NCBI GenBank assembly: GCA_037952775.1
Contig: JBANAY010000003.1
Location: 8,928,001-8,992,000 of the forward strand
Reading direction: 5' to 3'
DNA from: Clonostachys chloroleuca
Lineage: Eukaryota; Ascomycota; Sordariomycetes; Hypocreales; Bionectriaceae
DNA length: 64,000 nucleotides
Made by a program: the position numbers and the translations under genes. Shown one piece after another: positions 23,973 to 37,094 of the stretch (positions are counted from its first letter, which is position 1; every line of letters begins with the position of its first letter). The notes under the pieces were generated by a model. The model was not told where the DNA came from and did not search any database. It worked only from the letters and a program-made list of their open reading frames with translations.

Positions 23973-24734
23973 TTAGGAGGCATCGGGCTGGTTGAGGATG
24001 TAGGTGACGGCCTGCTCAACTAATGGCGGGGGGAAAATGTCATGTCAGCGCTTGGACTTTGATCTGGGCCGGCAAACTCATAATATCTCATGAACACAGC
24101 GAAGTGGGGCTCTTACTGGAGTGGATAGAGTCGGCGTCCTTGTCGGGGATCTCGATGCTGAACTCCTCCTCGATGGCCATGACGACCTCGACGGTGTCGA
24201 GGCTGTCGAGACCGAGGTCATTGGCAAAGTGGGCGGTGGGCTTGATCTAATCAACGGGGTGAGTTTGAGGTTCGGGGACATGAGCCGAAGATACGTACGT
24301 TGGCGGTGTCGTTGACCTAAGGCGGGCTGGTTAGCATCATCTTCCAATATCATAAGTTGCGACCTGATATCCGTGGCACCCAATCCCAATTGCTAAGTGG
24401 TCTTGACCCAATGCCCGATATGCCGACGCGGAGGGTCGAAAACACCGAGGGGAAAGCCTCGCAATCCAGATATCCCGAGCCAAGATAGATATGCAGGCAA
24501 GGAAAAAGAACATACCTTGTCAAAACCCTGCAGCAGGCTGAAAATTCTTCCCTCGACCTCCTCCTTGTTCAGGCTACCGCCCGCGCTGTACATTCTCACG
24601 GCCTGGAAGCTCTGAACTCGGGGGGCCATGGCGACGGAGCGGATGGGCTTGGCGATGTTGGCGAGGGTTCGGCGCGCAGGGCGGACGGCGGAAGCGGCGC
24701 GGGGGGCCGAACGGAGGAGCGCGGTGCGGAACAT
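23973..24734 (-). CDS. acp1: Mitochondrial acyl carrier protein (complex I subunit)
   Basis: Four exons on the minus strand, 24734-24516, 24316-24299 (only 18 bases), 24246-24117 and 24019-23973, give 137 residues. An Arg/Ala-rich N-terminus ([20 protein letters not shown]) is a typical mitochondrial presequence. The mature part is a four-helix acyl carrier protein; Ser in the GLDSLD motif is the 4'-phosphopantetheine site, followed by [11 protein letters not shown]. In mitochondria this protein carries acyl chains for fatty-acid and lipoate synthesis, and with LYR proteins it is a subunit of respiratory complex I (NDUFAB1/SDAP). The microexon encodes VNDTAN, is flanked by good splice sites, and is needed to keep the frame. 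A second complex I gene lies 6 kb to the right. Confidence 0.93.
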
Positions 24735-25457
24735 TTTTGCTGTGAGGCGGGCTTGAGCCTGGCGATGTATCTGGAGATGGTGGAAGGGGGTGGCGGGATG
24801 TCAATTGGCAAAGCCGTGGGATGGTCTTGCTCAATGATGATAAATTTCTCGCTGGCACCGACGGGTTCACGGAGCTAGCGTGGAGCTCTTGCCAAGGTTG
24901 AGGGAGGAAAGTCACGTGAATGAGTTCCGAGTTGCAGTTAGTCAGCGGATTGGGCAGGATGCTGATTCGCTGTCCTATTACATCACTGTGCCGAGGTCGC
25001 TCCCAGCTACCCTGTAGCCTTCGAAGAGGTCAACGCCCGATCCCAGACACAGCTGAGTGAAAACGAGAAACGCGAGAACTAGAAGACAGCTCAATCGGCC
25101 TTACGTTACATCTATAGTATCTTTACTGCATTTCTTTTATGAATTGACGAGCTACGCTCGTCCCAAATGGGCTAGGTGATCAAAGAGGATGGTAAGTGAG
25201 TCCAATACCCCGTAATAGAAGGAATGAAGGGGATCATCTCGGAACTTCGATTACGAGAAAACGTGGTCCGGGAGAAAATAATGCTAATCAGATTTATTCA
25301 GATGGCCAGCCTTAGATATACTAAAAGTTTAAAAGGAAATCATATCAAGCAGCTAAGAGGATGGAGTGAAAGAAGGTACATATATCCTAATAATAGTCCA
25401 TGCCTTAGGCCAAAGAGATTTGTATATATATACTCGATAATTCGAACTGACATGCGC
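24735..25457. other. Intergenic region
   Basis: About 720 bases between the acp1 start and the end of the next minus-strand gene. The first 200 bases should hold the acp1 promoter. The rest is AT-rich and I see no gene. Confidence 0.5.
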
Positions 25458-26566
25458 CTATTTTGTCTTACGACCACCTTGTGTGGACAATAGCTGTTCG
25501 CGCCAAAGCCATCCCAACAGCACTGTTGTTCCCAACCCAGCCGAGCATGATGTAACGATAGCAACAACGACGATTGTAATCCAGGACGTCTTCATAATGC
25601 CTGCGGCTTTCAGGTCACAGAAAGAGTATGCCAGCCAGAGGGTCATCGCCCCAAAGGTGAAGATATAATCATACTGAACAATTGTCCTGAGAACTTCCTG
25701 TGCAGATGGCGGCGCTTCGATGAAATAAATTGGTATCATAATGTCGAAGAAGGAGATTCCTGAGGCCAACAACGTGTACCAGTAAGAAGCAACGTTCAAA
25801 ACAATGAAGAACGCAAATGTAGGCTTCAGCACACCCATGGTTTGCTTCGGGCCCAAAGTAGGACCCAGCGTCTTGGACAGCACAAAGAAGATGGCAGAAC
25901 CCCAGACGGGATAAATCTGCCAGACCCAGGTGTACCATAGCCGTGCCTCATATTCGGGGTGGAAGTGCGAGGGGAGCTGCGAGGAATAGTATGCCAGGGC
26001 GACGGTTGGCAGAACAGCCACAGCATCTGAAGCCGGGATGGACCGGGCTGTGGGCGTATTCAGCTTGGAGAGTGGCGACTTGACATAGAGAGTGAAGAAA
26101 TATATGGGACTGAGGATCCCGACGGTCATGAACTGGCCAAAGAAGGCGATCAAGAAGGGGCTGACCATGTTAGTGGACACTCGAACGTACAGCGGGCGGA
26201 TGGAGATACTCACAACAGAAGGATGGAACGTCGGTGAGCCCCCCTGCAACTTTCAAGAATGAAGATGCCGTACAGGCCAGCAAATTCTGTCAAGAACAAA
26301 AAGAGCTGCCAGTAACCCTTTGGATCAGCAGGAAATAATAGTAGCTGGGCAAATCCGACACAGACGCGGGAGAGTGTCTCATCGAGGATGCCGATCCCGT
26401 AGAACGTCTTCATGAGAGGTGCTTTTACGCCGTTGAGAGAGAATTGCCCATCTTCAAGCATGGACTCGAAAGCGATGGTAATAATTGGGGCGAATGAGAA
26501 TATGTAGGCCATGAATGGAGGGATGAGCAGGAAGGGCAGAGCCCCCAGGGCCCGATTTGAAACCAT
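25458..26566 (-). CDS. Polytopic membrane protein of unknown function
   Basis: Two exons (26566-26214 and 26160-25458) give 351 residues. The intron has a gtgagt donor, a ctaac branch point and a cag acceptor, and joins the codon for Phe across the split. The frame opens with a hydrophobic N-terminus (MVSNRALGALPFLLIPPFMA) and carries about eight hydrophobic segments. These include a strongly hydrophobic stretch after the intron (FLIAFFGQFMTVGILSPIYF) and one near the C-terminus (ITIVVVAIVTSCSAGLGTTV). The tail is short and basic (GGRKTK). Proteins of this general look, without assigned function, occur across filamentous fungi, some next to secondary-metabolite genes; no such cluster is visible here. 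I do not recognise a transporter signature, so no substrate is proposed. Confidence 0.75.
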
Positions 26567-28366
26567 TGTGAGTGTGAAAGTAGGATAGTAGCAGTGGTTT
26601 GGTGACAATAGCTCTAGGCTCCACGAGGAGAATTAAATACTATTTGCACCGAGGCCCTGGGCTATTGAGCAGGCGGGGTTGGTGATGTTGCTAGACGAGT
26701 GAAGGGGAGCCAACAATTTGGGAAGCATGCAGGTCTCGTATAGACGTCAGCGCTATCGCGTAACTCCGAATCAGGATCGAGAAGCAAAATTACAAGGAAT
26801 TGGGTCGCTGAATAAAGTTAGTCCTCTGGGAGAACTAGGAAGAGCCGATTGGAGAATGCCGTCGTGGCCACAGTCCTGCCTTTTGTAAGCGCTGGCAGCA
26901 CGGCATGCTGGATAGGCAGGATGCAGGATTATAGGTTTTGAGGTGGGAGTTATGGTAAAGTGTTATGGCTAGAGTGGAGTTGAGTCTTGTCTTCAAGGGT
27001 CAACATAAGGCACCTAGTTTCTCGGCGACTAAGAGAAGAAATCACTGATACAAACCACGAGCTTCAATTTGAATGGCTGTTATTGATTGAATGTACCGTA
27101 TATGCTGTCTCTTCGGTCTTCCTTTCCGTTCATTCTTTGCTGCGGTACATGATAGGTTCAATCAACAAGTACCAAGTAGTGTGCGCTAGTAACCCCTGGC
27201 TTTAACATCACAGAGAGAGGCTCTGTACTTGCCAATCCCCTGGTATTTGGTTCTTCATGGGCACGAGTCTGGCAAGTTTCCCTAGGAGAAGAGCCCAAGA
27301 GAATATCATGATAGGGACCGTCGCAGCAGTCGCCGTGAAGACAAAGACGAACGATGACAGCGGCTTGCGCCAACAGTGGCTCATCCCAACTCAGGCCCAC
27401 TAACAGCATCACCATGAGCAGTTTCGAAAACCGACCAGGGCTCCATCCAAAGGTTTCTTTTTCTTTACAAATAACGGCACCACTGATGCAAGGGAGCCTG
27501 AAAGATCCAGCCGCGCCTTCTCTTCGCCTTCGCCTTCTTCTTTCTTCCTTCCTCTGCTCTTAGGCTAGCAGGGTCCGGCCCCTCATACCTCCTTCCCCCA
27601 ATAATAACGCTGTAACACGTTTTACTTCTCCACAACAGCCCGGCTTGTGGCAGGTGGACAGACGTATGCCTTTGTTTCACACGGGTTTCCACCGCCACCT
27701 GACCCGCCGCCATGATGTGCACCCTCAGGCCGCGGTGTGAAATACTACGATGCCGTGAGGGCTGTTAACTAGGGTCCTGTGCGCCGTCACATACTGGGGG
27801 CAATTCATAGATTAATCGCTTCATCCGCCTAGCATCCGTCCAAGCTCAGGCGCTCACCTCCAATCATCTATCACTCCCATCCTTAGTCCACCGTGAGGGA
27901 CTCTCTAATGGGGCTCAATGGAGCCAGGAGTACGTAGGCAGGACCACCGCCTCGCCATGACGCGAATCACCATCCCGGTAGCTCGGGGCGATCACGCAGG
28001 TTGGAAAAAAGCCCCTGGACGCTGGGACCTTTGTTTGTTTGGCACCGCATGAAGGCCGCGCCGATCTCAGAAGCCAAAACCTGTGCTTGGTTTCGTCCTG
28101 CCACTTATGGCACTTCCGAGCGCTGGGCAGGAGCCAATGGGTGTATGGCATGTGCCTCATCTGGTCGCTCCAGCTGTTAGTTCGTGAGAGGCCGCTTGAT
28201 ATTCCATACACGAAGTAGCTTGATCTTCTTGCTTGTCACCCCTTCATCTGCCCCATGTTTATCACCCACTTCTGAGAGCTCCATCTATATATGCTTCTTA
28301 TTTCCCACTTTTGGTGCGTATGCCTGGCTCAGTAGTACATCCTCGAGAGACGCTGCCATCGCCGTC
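26567..28366. other. Intergenic, divergent promoters
   Basis: About 1.8 kb between divergent genes. Short frames (for example 27465-27722 minus) have no recognisable features. The final 150 bases are pyrimidine-rich, with a TATA-like atctatatatg near 28282 that fits the carboxypeptidase promoter. Confidence 0.5.
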
Positions 28367-29743
28367 ATGAAGCTCTCGTCCTATGTATCCGCCGCCGTGC
28401 TCGGCCTCTCCCTCACAGCTCAGGCATGTCTGTTGCCCCACGAGGCTCTCGCCGAGCGAGAGTATGCCCGCCATGGAACCCGCCAAGTTCACCCTCGTTC
28501 CCAGTACCAACCCAGAGGTCTTAGCCAGTCAAACACCGTCCCTATTGGCACGGGAGATCGCTTCAAGAACGGCACCGTCGCCCCCGTCGGTCTGGGTGTT
28601 CAAGACCGAGATCTCGAATCCATCCTCAGTGTCCAGGAGGTCGGATCCGCTGTACGCGGCCTCTCCGCTGCTTTCCCCGATGCCGTCAAACTGTTCACGC
28701 CGCCGTTCAAGACCCAGGAGGGCAGGACCCTGCAAGGTGCCGTGATCGGTAACAATCCCCGGGTGTTTCTGATGAGCGGCATCCACGCCCGTGAGCGAGG
28801 TGGGCCGGACCACCTGATCTACTTCATCTCTGACCTTCTCGAGGCGCAGAAGAACGGAAAGGGTGTCGCTTATGGCGACAAGACATACACGGCCGAGGAG
28901 GTCAAGACGGCCCTCTCCGCCGGCGTCGTCTTCGTCCCCCTCACCAACCCGGATGGTGTTGCCTATGACCAGGAGACCAGTACTTGCTGGCGCAAGAATC
29001 GTAACACGGCATCGTCCTCGGGCGGTTCCAATAGCCAGGACATTGGCGTGGACCTGAACCGCAACTTCAACTTCACATGGGACTACAAGACCTTGTTCAG
29101 CTCCGACCTCTCCTCCCCTCCAGCGTCCGATGACCCATCGAGTGAAGTTTTCTATGGCACTGGCCCGGCTTCTGAGCCCGAGGTCCAGGCTGTCACCTGG
29201 GTCATGGACCAGTACAAGGGCCTGTCCTGGTTCCTCGACCTCCACTCCTACTCCGCCGATATCCTCTATGCCTGGGGCGACGACGACTACGGCACCGAGG
29301 ATCCCAAGCAGAACTTCCTCAACAAGCAGTACGACGGCCACCGCGGCTTCACCGGCGAGGACCCCGCCGGCAGCGAGTACAAGGAGTATCTCGCCCCCGA
29401 GGACCTCAAGGCCGAGGAGTCGCTCAACAGCCTGATGCTGTCGGCCATGAACGGCGCCGGGACCCTCAAGTACACCGCCCAGCCCAGCGTCGGCCTGTAC
29501 CCGACCTCAGGCGGCAGCAACGACTACGCCCTCGGGCGGTACTATTCCGGGGAGTGCGGTGTCAGCCGCCTGTACGGCCTCTGCCTCGAGTTTGGAGATG
29601 CCAGCTCCGCCGACCCTTCGTGCCCCTTCTACCCGTCTAACAAGGAGTACCACAACTCCATGCGACAGGTCGGAGCTGGTTTCATGGAGCTTATGCTCAA
29701 TGCTGCAGGGTCCGCTGGCGAGCCCAAGGTCAGAGAGTGCTAA
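28367..29743 (+). CDS. Secreted M14 zinc metallocarboxypeptidase
   Basis: Single-exon gene of 458 residues. The ATG at 28367 starts a signal peptide (MKLSSYVSAAVLGLSLTAQA); an upstream in-frame extension lacks this property. A pro-region of roughly 90 residues follows. The catalytic domain shows the M14 zinc site HARE (His140 and Glu143) with third ligand His293 in DLHSYS. It also has the substrate-binding DLNRNF block and the general base Glu408 in CLEFGD, so all key residues are present. The family removes single C-terminal amino acids from peptides; secretion suggests extracellular protein digestion. Paired cysteines in the second half (CGVSRLYGLC, DPSC, REC end) fit an exported protein. 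GC-rich codon choice is stronger here than in the flanks, as in well-expressed genes. Confidence 0.92.
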   Translation: MKLSSYVSAAVLGLSLTAQACLLPHEALAEREYARHGTRQVHPRSQYQPRGLSQSNTVPIGTGDRFKNGTVAPVGLGVQDRDLESILSVQEVGSAVRGLSAAFPDAVKLFTPPFKTQEGRTLQGAVIGNNPRVFLMSGIHARERGGPDHLIYFISDLLEAQKNGKGVAYGDKTYTAEEVKTALSAGVVFVPLTNPDGVAYDQETSTCWRKNRNTASSSGGSNSQDIGVDLNRNFNFTWDYKTLFSSDLSSPPASDDPSSEVFYGTGPASEPEVQAVTWVMDQYKGLSWFLDLHSYSADILYAWGDDDYGTEDPKQNFLNKQYDGHRGFTGEDPAGSEYKEYLAPEDLKAEESLNSLMLSAMNGAGTLKYTAQPSVGLYPTSGGSNDYALGRYYSGECGVSRLYGLCLEFGDASSADPSCPFYPSNKEYHNSMRQVGAGFMELMLNAAGSAGEPKVREC

Positions 29744-30289
29744 GTTTGAAGCTTGGGATGTGAACAATTCATGGATGCATGACGAGGAGTTTGTTGAGAA
29801 AAGATAAAAAGTCGTTGAGAACGGCGAAAGCTGTATATATTAGTCTCGGATAACGAGAGTATGAGCCCCTAATAATCAGAAGCACTGATCCTGATACGCC
29901 TGTATATCTCTGTGAGACTGAACATGAAGGGAACTGGGACGGACAGGCGTTTTGTAGATGGTAGACCTTAACACCCCGAAGAGATCTAAACATTTTATGT
30001 ACAGTCCGACAATTGGAAACCACCGGTTTCATCTGCTCGTTCTTTAAAAAAGTGGCTTCTTTTTTGTCTCACTCCCTGCTCATGCTATTGCTCTCCCTCC
30101 CTCTCCCTCGCTGTCTCTCGTTTTAACAGGCGTGCGCGGTTTGATCGTACAAAAAGAACGGTGCGTGAAAATATAAAATAAATAGAGGTATATGGATATG
30201 GATTTGATGATTCGGGTTTTGAGGATTGTTTTCATATTTTTTCTCGCCTTTTGAATTTATTCCTCGGCGTCCGAGTGGGCCGTCGGTGT
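29744..30289. other. Intergenic, convergent 3' ends
   Basis: About 550 bases between two convergent genes. AT-rich with T runs, consistent with 3' untranslated sequence. Nothing else seen. Confidence 0.6.
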
Positions 30290-31236
<947 letters not shown>

Positions 31237-32805
31237 TGTGACTGACTGACCACAGGAGGCGGCAGAGGTCGAGGTCGTCGGAGGGACGGGGGAGGTTGCT
31301 GGGGTGGAGGGGAGAGGCTCTGTCGTGGCGATTGTGACACTGGAGGCTATTCTTGACGTGATGGGAGATTTCGCTCGCCGGCTCTGCGGGATTACAATTC
31401 TCAGCTCGTGATTGGCTGAAGCTTGTCGCGTGACTTTTCACGTGATATTGTTGCCGTCACTGATCTGCTAGCGTGCCATCGGTATCGAATAAGACGCCTG
31501 AATTACTAAGTGCTATGGCGTCAAAGGGAGATCTCCAAAATATCCGTCCCTCAGTCATCTAGTGCTGGGGGATTGAATAATTGGCTGATTTAACAAATGG
31601 ACGTTATATAATGGCCAACTATGGGCAACTACTTGTGGCGGGCGAGGCTTTGTCGCTCGTTGATCTTGGGGGCTAAACGAGCAGGCAAAACATGATATGA
31701 CGAAACCAGTAACTAAGCAAGTGGGTGACATGAGAAATGAGACACTCGAACATTAAGCTGCGCTTATTCTCGAGTCTGTGGCCGGTATTATCAGATTATT
31801 GAGTACTAAAAATACAAGCTTCAGAGACAGTACGGCATATATTATTGCTATATTTCATTTTATACTACTGTATTTCTCGATTCAAATTCGAAGAGAGTCT
31901 TTTTTTAACCCCTCTTCTATTTAGTGTCTCATTTCTCATGTCATCCACTTGCCAAGACATGGTAAGTTTACTGGTCATCCAGTGGCGAATTTTCTCATTG
32001 AGCCAAGACATCATATACCAACTCCGAGGAGAGGTTTTAAAACCATATCTATACTTGGATTCTGACCTTTGACTTTGCTTTCCCCATTTTCGCCGAAGGT
32101 ACATGTAGGTACATGTACATAGCGGTTTAATCATTCATATGCCCATAGATTTTACTGCATGTCATGGTTAGATTCTACTTTTACTGCATGTCACGGTTAG
32201 CTTTTACTATATATCAGGGTTAGGCTTTCCCTCTCCATATTCCGTATCTTTCTGCTCCCCCACTGCAGAAATGAACCTCCCTTCCAAATAGTAAAAAAGC
32301 TAATTCGACATGGGTTGCATTTAGGTACTCGGTGGTAGTGGAGGCATGGTATTCTTTTCTGAGTTGGTAGGGGCTTTGAGAACAACCTATGTTTATGAGA
32401 TCTATAAGAATGATTATCTACTATTCATAACTGTTTTTTGATAAAATGCTCGCTTGTTGATCATCTGCTCTTCACATCCTAGCACTAAGTAACGCAACTG
32501 CATGCTTGGAGAACACCTCAGAGGTTGGCATTGGCATCATTCTCTGAAAGTTCAACTACTAATTTAACTAGGTGTGTGCGGTATATGTAGAAGTCAAATT
32601 TCTTTTACCTGCTTTTCCTATTTCATGCCTACCGCGGGGTATCGCTAATCATCCGCTGCGCTGTACATTGTTCCCCAACCCTTCTATGCCCATTCCTGTA
32701 CTCAATCGCTCATATCGCGTCAATCGTTTCGTTATATCAGATGCAAAATTAGAAACATGTCCCGAATGGAAGGAAAAAATATGATCAACCAAAACCAAGG
32801 GAAAA
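31237..32805. other. AT-rich intergenic region
   Basis: About 1.57 kb. The first 200 bases hold the ndufs8 promoter. From about 31750 the sequence is AT-rich, with only short frames and no supported gene. It contains a small imperfect tandem repeat at 32150-32223. Confidence 0.55.
32150..32223 (+). repeat. Imperfect tandem repeat, three copies
   Basis: Three related units of about 22 bases (core ttttactgcatgtcayggtt) start near 32150, 32179 and 32201. The third is more diverged, and the differences between copies include C/T and G/A changes. No function is evident. Confidence 0.6.
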
Positions 32806-34849
32806 TCAAAAGTTCTTCTCCCATGATTTCCACCATACTCCCATATTAGCGGCCACCACGAGATCCAGCATCTTCAGTCCGTCGTGGTAGATGATGAGCT
32901 TGCCCATCTTTACCCTCGTTCCTCGGCTTCCGCCGCCAGCGTTCTCTCTTCCAAGACTCAAATCAAATGGAGAAGCTGGGTCGTCGTACTCGTCGTCCTC
33001 ATACTCCCTGTGTCCAGTACGCTTCTGGAAGAACTTGGATAGATTCCCCAGCTGATTCTGGACGTTGGCCAGATTCTTGTCATGCGTGCTGTGGAAGAGA
33101 TCCGTGTTAGGCAGGTTGAACCGAAGCTCGCTGAGAACAACCGAGCTGGGCTGGTGGGATTCGCCATCCTCCTGGCCGTTAAAGGTGGGCGGGACGCTGT
33201 CACCGAGGATGTGGACGAGGCGAAGGCTGCGGCCGCCATCGCCTGTGCGGAACTCGCAGCGGGTATCCCAGGGGCTGGTGAATATGTAGCCTCTAGGTTT
33301 CATGCCGGGTACGGGGACGCCGATGGATGTAGATGGCCCTTCGGCAGAGTCCGTGGAGCCGGTTGAGTCGTTGCTGAGTTTTCGTGTGCGGTTGTTGTGT
33401 TTCTTCTCCATCTGATTCAGTTTCTCGCGGAAGTTGGTGGCCCAGCTCTTCGAGTAAAACATGGCAACTTGTCGTGTGAACAGGGTGGGGTCAACCTGTT
33501 GGGTGCGGAGGGCTTGGTCGCCATTTTGTTCCATGCTTCGGCGAGGAAAGTTGTGGCGGAATTTGGCGTATCCTGTGTTTTGGATCTGGATATCGATGGC
33601 TGGATAGGATTGGCTTGATGCTGCAACTGTCCCATCTGATTCGTCTCTCATGGGGGTTACTGGGGTGAGGTCGCGCGGTTGGCAGTTGACCTTGGCTACA
33701 TTCCACTGAAGACCCGTGCTGGGGTCACGTCTGATGAGAATAAGTGTGAAGGGATCGGTGGTGGGCCTCTGAGATAATGAGAGCCTGGGTTGACCATCCT
33801 GGTTCAATCGTGGTGAGATTAGTTGTGCCTCATTGTTGAGTGAATGAGAGGTGGATGGCCTTGGAGAGTAGTCCACATCATAACTTCTTTCAGTGGAACT
33901 GAATGGTTCCCGGGCTGATTGCGGGGCAGGGATAGTTGGGCCAGCATCTGGCGGGCTTGTGTTAATAGGCTTGCGAGCTGGTAGGCCGGTCTGTAAGCTC
34001 GGGAGACTCAAATTTTCCCGTCGGGGAGGTAGAGGAGGCGGAGGAGGGTCATCTTCAACAATCTCCTCTGGCTGGTTAAGCGGAATCTTCGCTGGAATCG
34101 GCGGGGGAGTCAGAACGGAGGGAGGCTCGTCCGGAAGTGCTGGTAAGGGATGGGGATTCGCATGTCCTGGTGGCGGATGCGACGGAGACAAAAACAGTTC
34201 ATCTGAGCCTGCTGCGCGCGATGAGACGTCGGCTGCTATGCTGGGACCGGGAGCTGCTGGGCCCGGAGGTGGAGGCGCCTTTGAATTCGACGCCTGAGCT
34301 TCATGATAGGCGGGAGATGGCGTTGGCTCATACTCCGGAGGCGGCTCCTCCGGGGTTCCCGGGGTTGGGAACGGTGGTGCATCAGGAGGTTTGGTCTGTG
34401 ATGTAACAGGAACAGCAGCTGGAGTCGTCACTGGCGATGCAACCGGGGTTGGAACTTGAGCCGCACTTGGGGTTTGCTGCTGAGTTGCGCCAGGTACAGG
34501 TTTTCGAGGAATAGCTCTGGAGCGGTTGCTGTCGTTGCTTGACCTTGGGGCCTCTTCCTGAACGAAAGCTGTGGGCGAAGTGTCATGGTGAATATAGTAG
34601 AGGGAGCTGGCTACATCCTCCGGGGAGACATTCTTCAGCTGAGGTTTAAAAGGGGAGAGAATAACATCTGGATTACGGTCAGCATACCGAACAATAATAA
34701 CAAGGCGGAAGCTGGGGCTTACCTCGAGTTCCGGGCACACGGGAGATGTAGAGTGTGACAGCCTCACGCCGTTGCTCTGCGGGATTGACGGGATACTGCG
34801 GCGGGTTGGCCGCCAGATAATTGACGGTTCCCAATGACCTGGCCTCCAT
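32806..34849 (-). CDS. Proline-rich protein of unknown function
   Basis: Two exons on the minus strand (34849-34723 and 34667-32806) give 662 residues. The intron has a gtaagc donor and a taatccag acceptor, and joins GTR|DVIL in frame. The start MEARSLGTVNYLAANPPQYP was chosen because it precedes a conserved-looking 90-residue N-terminal block (YISRVPGT, LSPFKP, SSLYYIH). An extended frame to the right of it has low-complexity translation and would run through the intron. The centre (about 110-330) is Pro/Ala/Ser-rich and probably disordered, with poly-Pro clusters that could bind SH3 or WW domains. A folded C-terminal part follows, with hydrophobic blocks (LILIRRDPSTGLQWNVAKV, AMFYSKSWATNF) and a Trp-rich end (GVWWKSWEKNF). 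I do not recognise the family. Confidence 0.78.
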
Positions 34850-37094
34850 GAGTCTGAAGGAACAGTCAATGGCTGAGTGGGTAGATGAAGTTGAATGCGT
34901 CTTCGCTTGTTGGTTGGTATAAGGTGCGAAAAGATGACCAGGAAAGAACGGCGGCGGACAATTTGTAAAACTATCTGCCGAGCGGGATCCAGGGACCTTT
35001 TAACTTGTTTGAGTTGTGAGGTTGAAGGAGAGGGGTTTGGTAAGACGAAACGCTCTGAAAGCAAGAGTGATCGACAGGTCTGAGATGCAACGATTTATTC
35101 CCTGCTGTGTCACGCCCACGACTCGTCAGATCGGGGCTCAGATGTGCCGTGACAGCGAGGTAATTTGGATTAGTTCCTGGACATCAGGCTGATGAGCCTT
35201 GCGTATCGTGTCTTTTAGGGATAGGCCCTGTTGTTGATGTTCTCGACGGAGATGATCGAGAGGAAGAAATAAAAGATAAAAGTGGACTGGGGCACGGTTG
35301 CTATGCAATGCAGAGCAAGAGGTTAGTTAACAAAATCAGCAATCTGGAGCTGTGGTTGAGAGTCGGAGGTGGGTGAGCAGAGCATTGTCGAGACAGAGCA
35401 GGGGGGGGGGGCACTAATTTGGGATGCGGGACGGGCAGCATAAACAAGCGGGAAAAAATAGGTGATGCCCAAGCCAACCTGGGTGGATCGAGACGACGTC
35501 AGGCAGGCGAATGAATACAAATGATCAATTCGCGCTAGACACCTGATGAGTTTGACCAGGAATAGGTGTTGTTCGCTGCCTTGCTCTCAACGTCTCACTT
35601 GCCGCCAATCGGGTTTCTGGGAGAGGGCGGCGAGGGCAGATCGATAGGTCAACGTCAGCAGCTGTTGGTGGCGTCCCCAACACTGGCGCCTACTAACATT
35701 GTTGTTAGGTGTATGTTCCCAGTAATTAGTAATTAGCAGGACGTCAGTATTGGGATAGGTACGTAGATGGTAGCTCGTAGCCAGCCCCAGCAAGCCATTC
35801 AGCCGTCCGGAAGATCCTGCAACAGGTTCTCCCTCGTCTGTCACACATGTGCCTGTGCCTGTGTACCTGCTTGGCAGTTTCGATGCGCCTCCAGCCCGAC
35901 AGACTGGCCCTGGAATCTGCGCTCGATGGATGATGTGTCGCGTGTCACGGCCTGGTGTGCAGCTCGGCAGTTACTCGCAGGGCTGCAATTAGAGCCTGTC
36001 CCTGCCCCGTGGCCATCAGGCGATCCACTGGATCAGCACTGCCAGCGCGTATGACGGAAGACGGACAGCGCCCTATCGCACTAAGTCACAGGCTCTGGAG
36101 GCCCGTGCCTATTGTGGCGCGGGGAAAGCCCCAGCGCGCCTGAAGGCTTCAATGTTTAATTTCTTTAACTGCCTGGAAGCTGCCGCGCGGCCCTTTGCCA
36201 GCTGTCCATTCTCCACATCACCATACTGATCTTACTGTGGCCAGAGTCCGGAGTCCAGACACCATCAACCCACTCTACCGAAGACCGATCAGGTGCCCTG
36301 CCAAGGCTGCATTGCTGCATAGCGTCGTCCCAGGCTGCATCTCGGTGTATTCGATCCAGTCCAACTACCCCTGCCTAGCGGTTTGATATACCGCCCAGCC
36401 TAGACATAGAAGCCTCACCTCCTCTGAAATCCACCGTTCGGGCTTCTCTTAACGGCGATTCTATTATGTTCCAAAATTCCCCATCATCAGGCGTTTTGCC
36501 TCTTGGCGTCATGTCCCTGAAGAGCTGAACGACGCACGGCTCAGCTTTTTTGAATTGATCAACTCCAGATTTTCGTATCTTCTCATTTTGGACTTTTCAA
36601 ACCGTGTCTAGACTCTTCTTACACGTGTAACGTAGGCTTGCTGAATCGCGTGTTTCTATACGCTGTGTCACTCTTTCTGAACCACCACAGCTACCTCCAT
36701 CTGCTTTCCTGGATCAACTCTTACTAATATCCGATAGTTGAAAATAGAGATTGCGTGTCACTGATATTGCTATGTGGGCGGCGTCTCAGTTCTTCGCATG
36801 CCAGAGGTGTTGAATACTGCCATTGCCTTGAATTGCGGTCTGGTAGCCTGCGATGGCTACTAACCTCTCACAGATTGCCCAAGGGAGAACAGAGCCTCGG
36901 GCCTCAATGAGGTATATCAAGTGCGGCCCAAAACTTGTGACACGGGCAGTTGGGCAATATTTGATTTTTTGGTTTGGGTCTGCTATCCTAACGCAAGTCC
37001 ACACCGCCGTAGTATTGGAACAACCCTCCGCCTCGCGCCATAGCCTGTTGGGATTCCTCCCAGCCCCTATCCGGCACTTCTACTAGGGAGTGGA
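34850..37094. other. Intergenic region
   Basis: About 2.2 kb. The part next to 34850 should carry the promoter of the proline-rich gene. An 11-base G run sits at 35401-35411. Frames such as 35767-36054 have no domain or signal peptide. The right part (36400-36780) is pyrimidine-rich on the plus strand, but no plus-strand gene follows it. Confidence 0.5.

Noticed and set aside
28529..29341. 270-residue minus-strand frame
   Set aside because: Shadow of the GC-rich carboxypeptidase gene, which has all catalytic residues in its own frame.
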